64,000 nt of DNA from Nocardioides sp. IC4_145. Its GTDB lineage: Bacteria > Actinomycetota > Actinomycetes > Propionibacteriales > Nocardioidaceae. The DNA lies in the NCBI RefSeq assembly GCF_011250565.1, contig NZ_JAANMS010000004.1:62001-126000 (forward strand). Direction: 5' to 3'. The notes below the pieces were generated by a model, which had not been told where the DNA came from, did not search any database, and worked only from the letters and a program-made list of their open reading frames with translations. The position numbers were made by a program, and so were the translations under genes. Numbering within the stretch: position 1 is the stretch's first letter; every line of letters begins with the position of its first letter. This document shows, in pieces, positions 1-8,722 of this stretch.

Positions 1-2785
1 CGCGGTCTCCATCGAGGACTTCGCCGACGAGGTCAAGGCATGGCTCGACCAGCAGCCCGACGGCTTCCGCCTCAACTTCTACGTCGACGAGGTCGGCCAG
101 TTCATCGGGTCCAACACCCACCTGATGCTCAACCTCCAGACCATCGCCGAAAGCCTCAACACCAAGTGCGGCGGCCGGGCCTGGGTCTTCGTGACCTCCC
201 AGGAGGACATGGACAAGGTCGTCGGTGACCGCACCAAGCAGCAGGGCAACGACTTCTCCAAGATCCAGGCACGGTTCAAGACCCGCGTCCACCTCACCAG
301 CGCCGACGTCGAGGAAGTCATCCGCAAGCGCCTGCTCGAGAAGAACGACGACGGAGCCGCCGCGCTCCGAGAGATCTACGCCTTCGAGTCGGCCAACTTC
401 AAGACACTGTTCGATTTCGTCGACGGCGCGAAGAAGTACCGCAACTACACCGACGAAGAGCACTTCGTCGGCACCTACCCATTCGTCAGCTACCAGTTCC
501 CACTCTTCCAGGCCGCGATTATCGGGATCTCCGACCACAACGCCTTCGAAGGCCGCAACAGCTCCGTCGGTGAGCGGTCCATGCTCGGCGTCGTCCAGGA
601 CGTCGCCAAGGTCGTCGGCACCGGCGAGCTCGGAACGCTGGCCACCTTTGACCGCATGTTCGAAGGCATCCGCGCCTCGCTCAAGGCACAGGCCCAGCAG
701 CAAATCCTCGTCGCCGAGCGCAACCTCGACAACGAGCTGGCCATCCGGCTCCTCAAGGCACTCTTCCTCGTCAAGTACGTCGAGAGCTTCCAAGCCACCG
801 CCCGCAACCTCACCGTGCTCGTCTACGACCGCTTCGGGCTCGATCTGCCGGCGCTGGCCGAGGACGTCAAGGAAGCGCTCGCCGAGCTGGAGCGGCAGAC
901 CTACATCCAGCGCAACGGCCAGGTCTACGAGTACCTCACCAACGAAGAGCAGGTCATCGAGGAGGAAATCAAGAACGTCGACATCGACGCCTCCGAGGTC
1001 AGCTCCCAGCTGTTCAAGGTGCTCTCGGTCGAAGTCATCAGGACCAACAAGATCCGCTACGCCAAGAACGGCCAGGACTTCCCGTTCGGGTTCAAGCTCG
1101 ACGACCAGGTCCACGGACAGCAGAAGGAACTCTCCGCCCACTTCATCACCCCGGACTACCCCTACACCGCGGACGAGACCCGGATGCACAGCGCCGGCAA
1201 GGACGAGCTGCGGGTGGTGCTTGACCCCGACGAGCGCGTGCTGACCGACCTGCGGCTGCTTCTCAAGACCGACAAGTACATCAAGCGCAAGCGCACCAGC
1301 TCACTCTCAGCGATCGAAGAGCAGATCCTCCAAACCAAGGCGACCCTCAACCGTGAACGCGAGAAGGAACTCGCCCAGCGCATCCAGACCGCCGTCGGCA
1401 AGGCAGGGCTGATCATCAACGCAGCCGACGTCCCCGCCAGCTCGACCGACGCACTCGGACGAGTGACAGAGGGCTTCCAGGAACTCATCAGCCGCACCTA
1501 CACCCAGCTCAAGCTGCTCGGCGGCATCACCTACAGCGAGCAGCAGGTGGCGGGCGCCGCGAACCCCGACAGCGGCCTTTTCGACGCCGACGCACTGATG
1601 AAGATCGACCAGGCCGCCCAAGAGGTCCTCTCGACGATCCTGCGCAAGACCGGACAAGGCGAACAGGTAACGATGAAGACGATCGTCGACACCTTCCAGG
1701 CCAAGCCCTACGGATGGGACCTCGCCTCGATCGAGGTCATCGTGGCCTCCTTGGTCGGGGCCTCGAAGGTAACGCTGACGATGGATGGCAACGTCCTCAA
1801 GCGGACCGAAATCGCAACCGCGCTGCGAAACACGCAGAAGCACGGCCACCAGGTCATCGCGGCGCAGAAGACGTTCGACGAGCGCAAGCTCGCAACGTTC
1901 CGCAAGTTCTGCATCGACTTCTTCGACGAGCCCAGCGCTCCCAAGGACCCACTCGAGCTGGCCCGCCATGGCGGCGACAAGCTCAAGGGCAAGCTCGACG
2001 AGTTGCGGGCCGCCTTGAACGTCTCGCGCTACCCGTTCGTCCAGCAGCTCGGCGGCCCGATCGACCTGCTGGAACAGGCGGTCGGCAAGAGCGACGACTG
2101 GTACCTCAACGACTTCGACCTCGGCGACGACCTCCTCGAAGCCAAGGACCACGTGATCGACCCGATCCAGTCCTTCGTCAACGGACCACAGCGGACGATC
2201 TACGACGACGCCGCAGCTCTCCTCACCACCCACGCCAGCAATCTCAACTACCTGCCCTCGGGCAGCGATGAGGCCATCAAGACTGCGCTCGCCGACCCCA
2301 ACGCCTTCCGTGGCAGCAAGATGGCCCAGCTCAAGCAAGCAACTGACGCCTTGCGAGGCCAGATCGACAGTGTTGTTGCGGACAGTCGGGCGGCGGTCGC
2401 CAGCACCGTGGAGCGCCGCCGCAGCGAGCTCGCCGACACCGCGTATTACGTGGCCGCCACACCGGAGGCCCAGCAGCGCGCCGTCCAGCGGATCGACCAG
2501 ACGCTCGCCCGGATCGCCACCGAGAACCAGGTCGCGCTCATCCAGCAGATCGGCTCGAACTTCGAGTCCAGCGAGTACCCGGGGCTACTCGACCTACTCG
2601 CATCGTCGCCGGCGACCCCGAGCCCCGATCCAGAGCCGGTCAAGCAGACCGTCTCTGTGAAGACCGTCCTGGTGCCAGGTGCGTCTGGAGTCCTCGAGAC
2701 CGAGGCAGACGTCGATAACTACCTGACCGCCCTGCGCAGCGCGCTCATTGAGACCTTGAACGACGGAAAGCGAATCACCCTCTGA
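1..2785 (+). CDS. brxC: BREX P-loop ATPase BrxC (PglY-like), 5' partial
   Basis: The reading frame is open from base 2, so the N-terminus, including the Walker A loop, lies left of the window; 927 residues are visible. The first visible part carries a Walker B-like segment, FYVDEVGQFIG (about 77-109), typical of BrxC/PglY, the large AAA-type ATPase of bacteriophage exclusion systems. The rest is a long, charged, mostly helical region ending in GKRITL. The stop TGA (2783-2785) overlaps the ATG of pglX by one base, so the two are translationally coupled. In known type 1 BREX, BrxC works with PglX in host methylation and phage exclusion. Family and operon position make the call firm; the true start and full length cannot be seen here. 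Confidence 0.93.
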   Translation, partial: AVSIEDFADEVKAWLDQQPDGFRLNFYVDEVGQFIGSNTHLMLNLQTIAESLNTKCGGRAWVFVTSQEDMDKVVGDRTKQQGNDFSKIQARFKTRVHLTSADVEEVIRKRLLEKNDDGAAALREIYAFESANFKTLFDFVDGAKKYRNYTDEEHFVGTYPFVSYQFPLFQAAIIGISDHNAFEGRNSSVGERSMLGVVQDVAKVVGTGELGTLATFDRMFEGIRASLKAQAQQQILVAERNLDNELAIRLLKALFLVKYVESFQATARNLTVLVYDRFGLDLPALAEDVKEALAELERQTYIQRNGQVYEYLTNEEQVIEEEIKNVDIDASEVSSQLFKVLSVEVIRTNKIRYAKNGQDFPFGFKLDDQVHGQQKELSAHFITPDYPYTADETRMHSAGKDELRVVLDPDERVLTDLRLLLKTDKYIKRKRTSSLSAIEEQILQTKATLNREREKELAQRIQTAVGKAGLIINAADVPASSTDALGRVTEGFQELISRTYTQLKLLGGITYSEQQVAGAANPDSGLFDADALMKIDQAAQEVLSTILRKTGQGEQVTMKTIVDTFQAKPYGWDLASIEVIVASLVGASKVTLTMDGNVLKRTEIATALRNTQKHGHQVIAAQKTFDERKLATFRKFCIDFFDEPSAPKDPLELARHGGDKLKGKLDELRAALNVSRYPFVQQLGGPIDLLEQAVGKSDDWYLNDFDLGDDLLEAKDHVIDPIQSFVNGPQRTIYDDAAALLTTHASNLNYLPSGSDEAIKTALADPNAFRGSKMAQLKQATDALRGQIDSVVADSRAAVASTVERRRSELADTAYYVAATPEAQQRAVQRIDQTLARIATENQVALIQQIGSNFESSEYPGLLDLLASSPATPSPDPEPVKQTVSVKTVLVPGASGVLETEADVDNYLTALRSALIETLNDGKRITL

Positions 2786-5700
2786 TGGAAACCGCACTGC
2801 TGAAGAACTTCGCGACCTGGGCACGTACCGCGCTCATCCGCGAGGTCACCGCCCGCGTCGCTGCCGTGCTCGCGCCAGGCTCATCGGAGCGCGTCGAGCA
2901 GGGCAAGGCGGTCTATGCCCTGGAGAGGGCCGTCACCGCTGCCGGCGGCGGCGATGAGGGTCGCTCGGCCGTCGCAGACAAGGTCGCCTACACCTGGTTC
3001 AACCGGATCGTCGCGCTTCGCTTCATGGATGCCAACGGCTACACCGGCATTGGCGTCGTCTCCCCCCAGGCCGGCGTCGAGGTCGGCCAACCCGAGATCC
3101 TCGCCGAAGCCAAGCGCGGAGTTATCGACACCGAGGTCGCGAGTCAAAAGACCTGTACGGCGGTCGCCGCGCTTCTTGACGGCACGCGCGCAAGCGCCAG
3201 CCCCCAGGGCGAGGCATATGCACTCCTGCTCGCCGACTACTGCCGACACTGGAACCGCGCCATGCCTTTCATGTTCGAGCGCGAGGGCGACTACACCGAG
3301 CTGCTCATCCCGGCCAACCTGCTCGCCGACGACTCAGTCCTTAACCGCTCGGTCAAGGTACTTACCGAAGAGGTCTGCAGGGACGTCGAAGTTATTGGCT
3401 GGCTCTACCAGTTCTACATTGCCGAGCGGAAGGACGAGGTATTCGCCGGGTTCAAGAAGAGTAAGAAGGCGGGCGCCGGAGAGATCCCCGCCGCCACCCA
3501 GCTCTTCACCCCGCATTGGATCGTCCGCTACCTCGTGGAGAACTCCCTAGGCCGACTCTGGCTGCTCAACCGACCGTCGTCTGGCCTGGTTGACCAAATG
3601 GAGTACTACCTTGCACCTGTCGAGGAGGTGACAGACTTCCTCAGGATCGCCAAGCCCGAGGACCTCAAGGTCATCGACCCAGCCTGCGGCTCGGGCCACA
3701 TGCTCACCTACGCGTTCGACCTCCTGTACGCGATCTACGAGGAAGAGGGATACGGCCCCGCCGAGATTCCTAGCCTCATCCTCACCAACAACCTCTACGG
3801 CACAGAGATCGACCCGCGCGCAGGGGCCCTCGCCGCGTTCGCGCTCACGATGAAGGCCCGCGCCAGACAGCGGACGTTCTTCACCAAGCAGGTCGAGCCG
3901 AACATCTGCGTGCTGGAGCCCATCTCGTTCAGTCCAGACGAACTCGACTTCCTCCGCACTAAGGATGGGGATCGCCACGCTGAAGAAGCCTTCTGGAATC
4001 AGCTTGCCGAGGCGGCCACCTTCGGCTCATTGATCCAGCCTGACCCCGACATCACGTCGCAGTTGGCCGCCCATCTGGCGACCTTCGAGCACGGGGACGA
4101 GTTGCTGAGGGCTGAGACCATCGAGCGGGCACACCGGCTGGTTTACCAAGCAGAGTTCCTCCTTCCTCGGTACGGAGTTGTCGTCGCGAACCCGCCTTAC
4201 ATGGGCAGCAGCAACATGGGTCCGCTCCTCGCGGGCTTCGCCAGGGAGAAGTATCCGGCCGCGAAATCCGACCTCATGACGATGTTCATCGAGCGCGCGG
4301 CGTCACTGGTGCCTGAAGGCGGCGTGTTCGCGATGATCACGCTTGCCAGCTGGATGTTCAATCAAGATGCGGCGAACTTTCGCAAGGACCTCCTGGGTCG
4401 TTCGACAATCTCGTCCCTCCTGCACCTAGGGCGAGGAATCTTCGGCGTCGACTATGGAACGGTCGCCTTTGCCGCCACCCGCGGTCACGACGACCGGTCC
4501 GTCGGCGTCTACCGCAAGCTGTACGACGTCTTCTCCAGTGTCAGGACGCCCGAGGAGATCAGGGACCTATTCCTGGATCACTCACATGCTTCATACCTTG
4601 TTGCGCAGCATGCGATCGAGTCCCTGCCAGGGAAGGCGTTCGCATACTGGGTCGACCGCGAGGTCGCCGACGCCTTCAGCCGCTGCGGTCCGATTGGAAA
4701 GCGCTTCTCCTCAGGGAATGGCATTACGACGTCCGACAACGGACGCTTTCTCCGGTACTGGTGGGAGGTCGGCGGCCGCGACGTTCGCACAGAGGATTCC
4801 AATGGGCCGTGGGTGCCGATCAACAAGGGAGGTCCGTACCGGAAGTGGTCGGGCAACAGAGAGTTCGTTCTTGACTGGCGCCACGACGGCAAAGAGCTTT
4901 TCGACCTGCGGCCTACAGCGACGATGCGGAACGTAGACAAGTTCTTTGCCCCATCCGTCAGTTGGTCGGATGTGTCTATCGGGTCCGTGGTTGGGCGAGC
5001 ATACGGAGCCGAGTACGCGTTCGACGCCTCTGCAAATTCGGTGTTCCCCCAGAAACTGGAGGACCGCCATGCGCTTCTCGCGTTCTTGAACACTCGGGCA
5101 GTTGCAGAGATCTCCCTACTCCTCAACCCGGGTACTCATTTCAAGATCGGCAACTTCGAGGCGCTCCCCGCCATGCTGCGTTCGGATCCAGATCTGGTCG
5201 GAGACGTCGAGGAACTGATCGGCATTTCAGACGAAGATCTCAGAACTACCGAACTTGATCGAACCTTCGAGCGGGATCAAGTAGCCCACTACGGGGGGAG
5301 TGTCGAGGCGTCAATCGAGAGGGTGCGTGGCGACTGGGAGAAGCGCATCTCACGCATGACCGAGCTAGAGGAACGAAACAACAGGCTCGTTGCTTCGGCA
5401 GAGTCGCTCCCGGCACGAATGGCTGAAGCACCTACACCTGAAGATGTCACCCTACGGAACAACCCAGAGTTTGAGTTTCGCAAGTTTGAACGCGGGATCA
5501 GGATTGAACTCGATACGAGGGCCAAGATCGACGACCTCGTGTCGTACGCGGTCGGATGCATGTTTGGGCGCTACAGCCTGGACGAGCCCGGGCTGATCCT
5601 CGCTGACCAGGGCGCGACGTTGCAGGACTACCTCGCGAAGGTCCCGTCGCCCACGTTCATGCCCGATACCGACAACGTGATTCCGATCGTGGATGGCGAG

Positions 5701-6216
5701 TGGTTCGAGGACGACATCGTGGAGAGGTTCCGGACGTTTCTTCGCGCGGCGTTCGGCCAACAGCACTTCGAGGAGAACTTGCGGTTCGTCACTGAGTCTC
5801 TTGGCTCGAAGAACCTGCGCGACTACTTCGTAAAGTCCTTCTACAAGGATCACGTCCAGCGGTACAAGAAGCGGCCGATCTATTGGTTGTTCTCTAGCCC
5901 CAAGGGCTCGTTCAACGCGCTCATCTATATGCACCGCTACTCGCCATCGACTGTGTCGACGGTGCTCAATGAGTACCTACGAGAGTTGCAGGCCAAGCTG
6001 AAGGCGAGCCTGGAGCACGCCGACCGCTCCAGCAATGCGAAGGAGGCCGACCGACTGCGCAAGGTCTTGCTGGAGCTCGATGAGTACGAGCACGACGTGC
6101 TCTACCCCCTCGCCTCGCGGAACGTCGCCATCGACCTCGACGAGGGAGTGAAGACGAACTACCCCAAGCTCGGAAGCGCATTGAAGAAGATCGCCGGCTT
6201 GGAGGCGAGCGAATGA
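2785..6216 (+). CDS. pglX: BREX adenine-specific DNA methyltransferase PglX
   Basis: A 1143-residue protein, normal for PglX. Motif I (VIDPACGSGHML, about residues 297-308) binds S-adenosylmethionine, and motif IV NPPY (about 469-472) is the catalytic loop of N6-adenine methyltransferases. The C-terminal half, expected to hold target recognition, is less conserved and richer in A/T than neighbouring genes (29 G+C of 60 bases at 5461-5520). The gene starts on the last base of the brxC stop and ends in a four-base ATGA overlap with pglZ. In known BREX systems PglX methylates one strand of a non-palindromic site to mark self DNA. The recognition site cannot be read from sequence. The longest G run noticed is six (5292-5297), so phase variation as in the Streptomyces Pgl system is not evident. 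Confidence 0.95.
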   Translation: METALLKNFATWARTALIREVTARVAAVLAPGSSERVEQGKAVYALERAVTAAGGGDEGRSAVADKVAYTWFNRIVALRFMDANGYTGIGVVSPQAGVEVGQPEILAEAKRGVIDTEVASQKTCTAVAALLDGTRASASPQGEAYALLLADYCRHWNRAMPFMFEREGDYTELLIPANLLADDSVLNRSVKVLTEEVCRDVEVIGWLYQFYIAERKDEVFAGFKKSKKAGAGEIPAATQLFTPHWIVRYLVENSLGRLWLLNRPSSGLVDQMEYYLAPVEEVTDFLRIAKPEDLKVIDPACGSGHMLTYAFDLLYAIYEEEGYGPAEIPSLILTNNLYGTEIDPRAGALAAFALTMKARARQRTFFTKQVEPNICVLEPISFSPDELDFLRTKDGDRHAEEAFWNQLAEAATFGSLIQPDPDITSQLAAHLATFEHGDELLRAETIERAHRLVYQAEFLLPRYGVVVANPPYMGSSNMGPLLAGFAREKYPAAKSDLMTMFIERAASLVPEGGVFAMITLASWMFNQDAANFRKDLLGRSTISSLLHLGRGIFGVDYGTVAFAATRGHDDRSVGVYRKLYDVFSSVRTPEEIRDLFLDHSHASYLVAQHAIESLPGKAFAYWVDREVADAFSRCGPIGKRFSSGNGITTSDNGRFLRYWWEVGGRDVRTEDSNGPWVPINKGGPYRKWSGNREFVLDWRHDGKELFDLRPTATMRNVDKFFAPSVSWSDVSIGSVVGRAYGAEYAFDASANSVFPQKLEDRHALLAFLNTRAVAEISLLLNPGTHFKIGNFEALPAMLRSDPDLVGDVEELIGISDEDLRTTELDRTFERDQVAHYGGSVEASIERVRGDWEKRISRMTELEERNNRLVASAESLPARMAEAPTPEDVTLRNNPEFEFRKFERGIRIELDTRAKIDDLVSYAVGCMFGRYSLDEPGLILADQGATLQDYLAKVPSPTFMPDTDNVIPIVDGEWFEDDIVERFRTFLRAAFGQQHFEENLRFVTESLGSKNLRDYFVKSFYKDHVQRYKKRPIYWLFSSPKGSFNALIYMHRYSPSTVSTVLNEYLRELQAKLKASLEHADRSSNAKEADRLRKVLLELDEYEHDVLYPLASRNVAIDLDEGVKTNYPKLGSALKKIAGLEASE

Positions 6217-8711
6217 GTGACGTCGCCAATATCAAGCCGCACCTGGAGCGCCGCTTCGTTGACCGCCGAGTCGTGTTCTGGCACGACCCGCAGGGTCAAT
6301 ACGCCTCCGTCGTCGACAGCCTTGGCCTGCCGGGTGTCACGACGCTACGGGTCGCAAACGACGAGTACGCCGTCAAGTACCGACTGCTGCACGAGCAGCC
6401 CGGTGACAAGTTCTTGATCTACCGATCGGGCCCGCTGCCGGCGGGCGTCGGGAACTGGCTCTTGGATCTCGAACTGGCGTACGGCGTCTTCACCGCAGAC
6501 CGGAGCTCCTTGGTCTCGGAAGAGCTCGGTCTGACCGCCGAAGGCATCGACGCGGTCGTGGCGCGGCACGAGAAGTTCTTCAACGCGGGGAAGCGCGTCG
6601 AGACCCTTAAGGGTCTGCTCACGGCCGAAGATGACGTGGCCCGCCTTCGCGCCAAGATGTCCGCGGTGGTGCTCGGGCAGAAGGAGCACAGCCTCCTTGA
6701 GATCATGCGGACGCTCTTGGTTGAGAAATCCAAGGGCCAGCACTCCAAGTACAACGCCCTCGGCGATCTCGAGCTCGCGGACTTTCTCTGGCTCGGTGCG
6801 GCTTCGATCTACGGCTACGAGTCGACCGCACCGAGTGTCGATGACTTCGTCTTGTGGATGTTCCGCGCGGCTCTCGGAGGTTTCAAGTCCGACCGCCCTG
6901 GGGGGCTGCAGAACATTCAGCTCGACTTCGCCAGCTTCCGCAACGATCGCCGCAGCCAAGCCGCGATGTCGATCCTCGCCAAGCAGGCATCGGCAGACCT
7001 CGACTACACGGCGAGCATCGAGAACGCGACGTTCCGAGATCTCGTCGCGGATGACCTGTTCGAGGAGACCGACCGCAAGATCATTGCGGACCTTGCTCGA
7101 GCGGTCACGGAACAGACTGTCACCGCTCGTGAGGTGGCCGATGTCGTCCGGGCCCGCCAGAGCAGCGTGTGGATCGATGGTTACCGCCAGCTGTATGCGG
7201 CGATCGACGCGGCCGCCGACCTGCTGTCGCGGCTGAGCACGATCGATTTCACGATCTCGGCCTTCGACGAGGGACTTGACCGCTACCGGAACGACTGGTT
7301 CCGCATCGACCAGCTCTACCGCCAGTTCACCTACGCGCGCCGCTCCTTCGAGGGACCGAACCCACTCGACGCGTTGCGAGACCTCGTCGAGAAGACGTAC
7401 ACCAACAAGTTCGTCTACGAGCTCGGCAACGCCTGGCAGAAGCAGGTCGACGCAGCAACCAGCTGGCAGTCGGTCGTCCTGCGCTCCCAGCGGTTGTTCT
7501 ACGGCGACTACGTCGAACAACTGCTCCGCGAGGACAAGAAGGCCGTGGTCATCGTCTCCGACGCCCTCCGATACGAGGTCGCCGACGAGCTACGCTCCCG
7601 CATCCGCCAGGAGGACCGGTTCAACGCCGACCTCGAGGCCGTCCTCGGCGTCCTGCCGAGCTACACCCAGCTCGGCATGGCCGCGCTCCTGCCGCACCGC
7701 ACTCTGAAACACTCCGTTGACGGCAAGACGGTGCTCGCCGACGGCCTGCCCACCAACGGGGTGGGTCCTCGCTCGAAGGTGCTCGAGGCCGTGGGCGGCA
7801 GTGCCATCCAGGCTGAGACCTTCCGAGCCCTGACCGCCGACGAGCGGCGGGACATGTTCAAGAACAACCGGGTTCTGTACATCTTCCACGACGTCATCGA
7901 CGCGATCGGCGACAAGCCGGGCACCGAGCGCCGGGTGTTCGAAGCCGCCGAGCTGGCGCTGGCCGAGCTGGTGGACCTGGTCAAGAAGACCGCCAACGCC
8001 AACGCCACCAACATCTTCGTAACTGCCGACCACGGCTTCCTCTTCCAAGACGAGGCGCTGCCCGAGCAGTTCTTCCTCTCCGAGAAGGCACACGGCGACA
8101 AGATTCTCGTCGCCAACAAGCGCTACGTGCTCGGTCACGGGCTGAAGGTCGACGACGCCTTCGCCACGTTCACCGCTGAGCAACTCAATCTCGACGGCGA
8201 CATCGAGGTCCAGATTCCCAAGTCGATCCACCGCCTCAAGCTCGCTGGCGGGGGAACACGATTCGTCCACGGCGGTGCGACTCTGCAGGAGATCGTCGTA
8301 CCGGTGCTCGTGATCAACAAGAAGCGCAAGAGCGACACCCGCCTGGTCAACGTGAAGGTTCTCCCGGACACCGACAAGATCACCACCGGCCAGCTGGTCG
8401 TGAAGCTATTCCAGGCGGAGCCCGTCAGCGACAAGGTGCAGGCCCGCGTGCTGCGCGCTGGGCTTTACGTGGGGGAGACGCTGATCTCCAACGACCCGCC
8501 GCCGGTGCTGACCTTCGACTCCTCCTCTCCCGAGCAGCGGGACCGCTACCAGAGCGTCCAACTGCTGCTCAACCAGGACGCCAACGACTACAACAACCGC
8601 GCCGTCGAGCTCCGCCTCGAGGAGCTCATTCCCAACACGAACCAATGGCGTGTGTACGAGAAGGCGATGTTCACCCTCAAGCGCTCCTTCACCTCGGACT
8701 TCGACTTCTAA
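6213..8711 (+). CDS. pglZ: BREX-1 alkaline-phosphatase-superfamily protein PglZ
   Basis: An 832-residue protein with the PglZ domain. IVSDALRYEV (Asp near residue 450) and TADHGFLF (Asp-His near 606-607) are the metal-ligand segments expected of the alkaline phosphatase superfamily. The N-terminal part, with VFWHDP near residue 27, fits the type A PglZ of BREX-1. The start overlaps the pglX stop by four bases (ATGA), and brxL begins 11 bases after its TAA. PglZ is a core component needed for BREX methylation and exclusion in characterised systems; its substrate is unresolved. The C-terminal third is a beta-rich extension without motifs I recognise. Confidence 0.94.
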   Translation: MSDVANIKPHLERRFVDRRVVFWHDPQGQYASVVDSLGLPGVTTLRVANDEYAVKYRLLHEQPGDKFLIYRSGPLPAGVGNWLLDLELAYGVFTADRSSLVSEELGLTAEGIDAVVARHEKFFNAGKRVETLKGLLTAEDDVARLRAKMSAVVLGQKEHSLLEIMRTLLVEKSKGQHSKYNALGDLELADFLWLGAASIYGYESTAPSVDDFVLWMFRAALGGFKSDRPGGLQNIQLDFASFRNDRRSQAAMSILAKQASADLDYTASIENATFRDLVADDLFEETDRKIIADLARAVTEQTVTAREVADVVRARQSSVWIDGYRQLYAAIDAAADLLSRLSTIDFTISAFDEGLDRYRNDWFRIDQLYRQFTYARRSFEGPNPLDALRDLVEKTYTNKFVYELGNAWQKQVDAATSWQSVVLRSQRLFYGDYVEQLLREDKKAVVIVSDALRYEVADELRSRIRQEDRFNADLEAVLGVLPSYTQLGMAALLPHRTLKHSVDGKTVLADGLPTNGVGPRSKVLEAVGGSAIQAETFRALTADERRDMFKNNRVLYIFHDVIDAIGDKPGTERRVFEAAELALAELVDLVKKTANANATNIFVTADHGFLFQDEALPEQFFLSEKAHGDKILVANKRYVLGHGLKVDDAFATFTAEQLNLDGDIEVQIPKSIHRLKLAGGGTRFVHGGATLQEIVVPVLVINKKRKSDTRLVNVKVLPDTDKITTGQLVVKLFQAEPVSDKVQARVLRAGLYVGETLISNDPPPVLTFDSSSPEQRDRYQSVQLLLNQDANDYNNRAVELRLEELIPNTNQWRVYEKAMFTLKRSFTSDFDF

Positions 8712-8722
8712 GGGCGGCCGAC

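Noticed and set aside
5292..5297. G run in pglX as a possible phase-variation tract
   Set aside because: Only six G residues; known Pgl phase-variable tracts are longer, and such runs are common in high-GC DNA.
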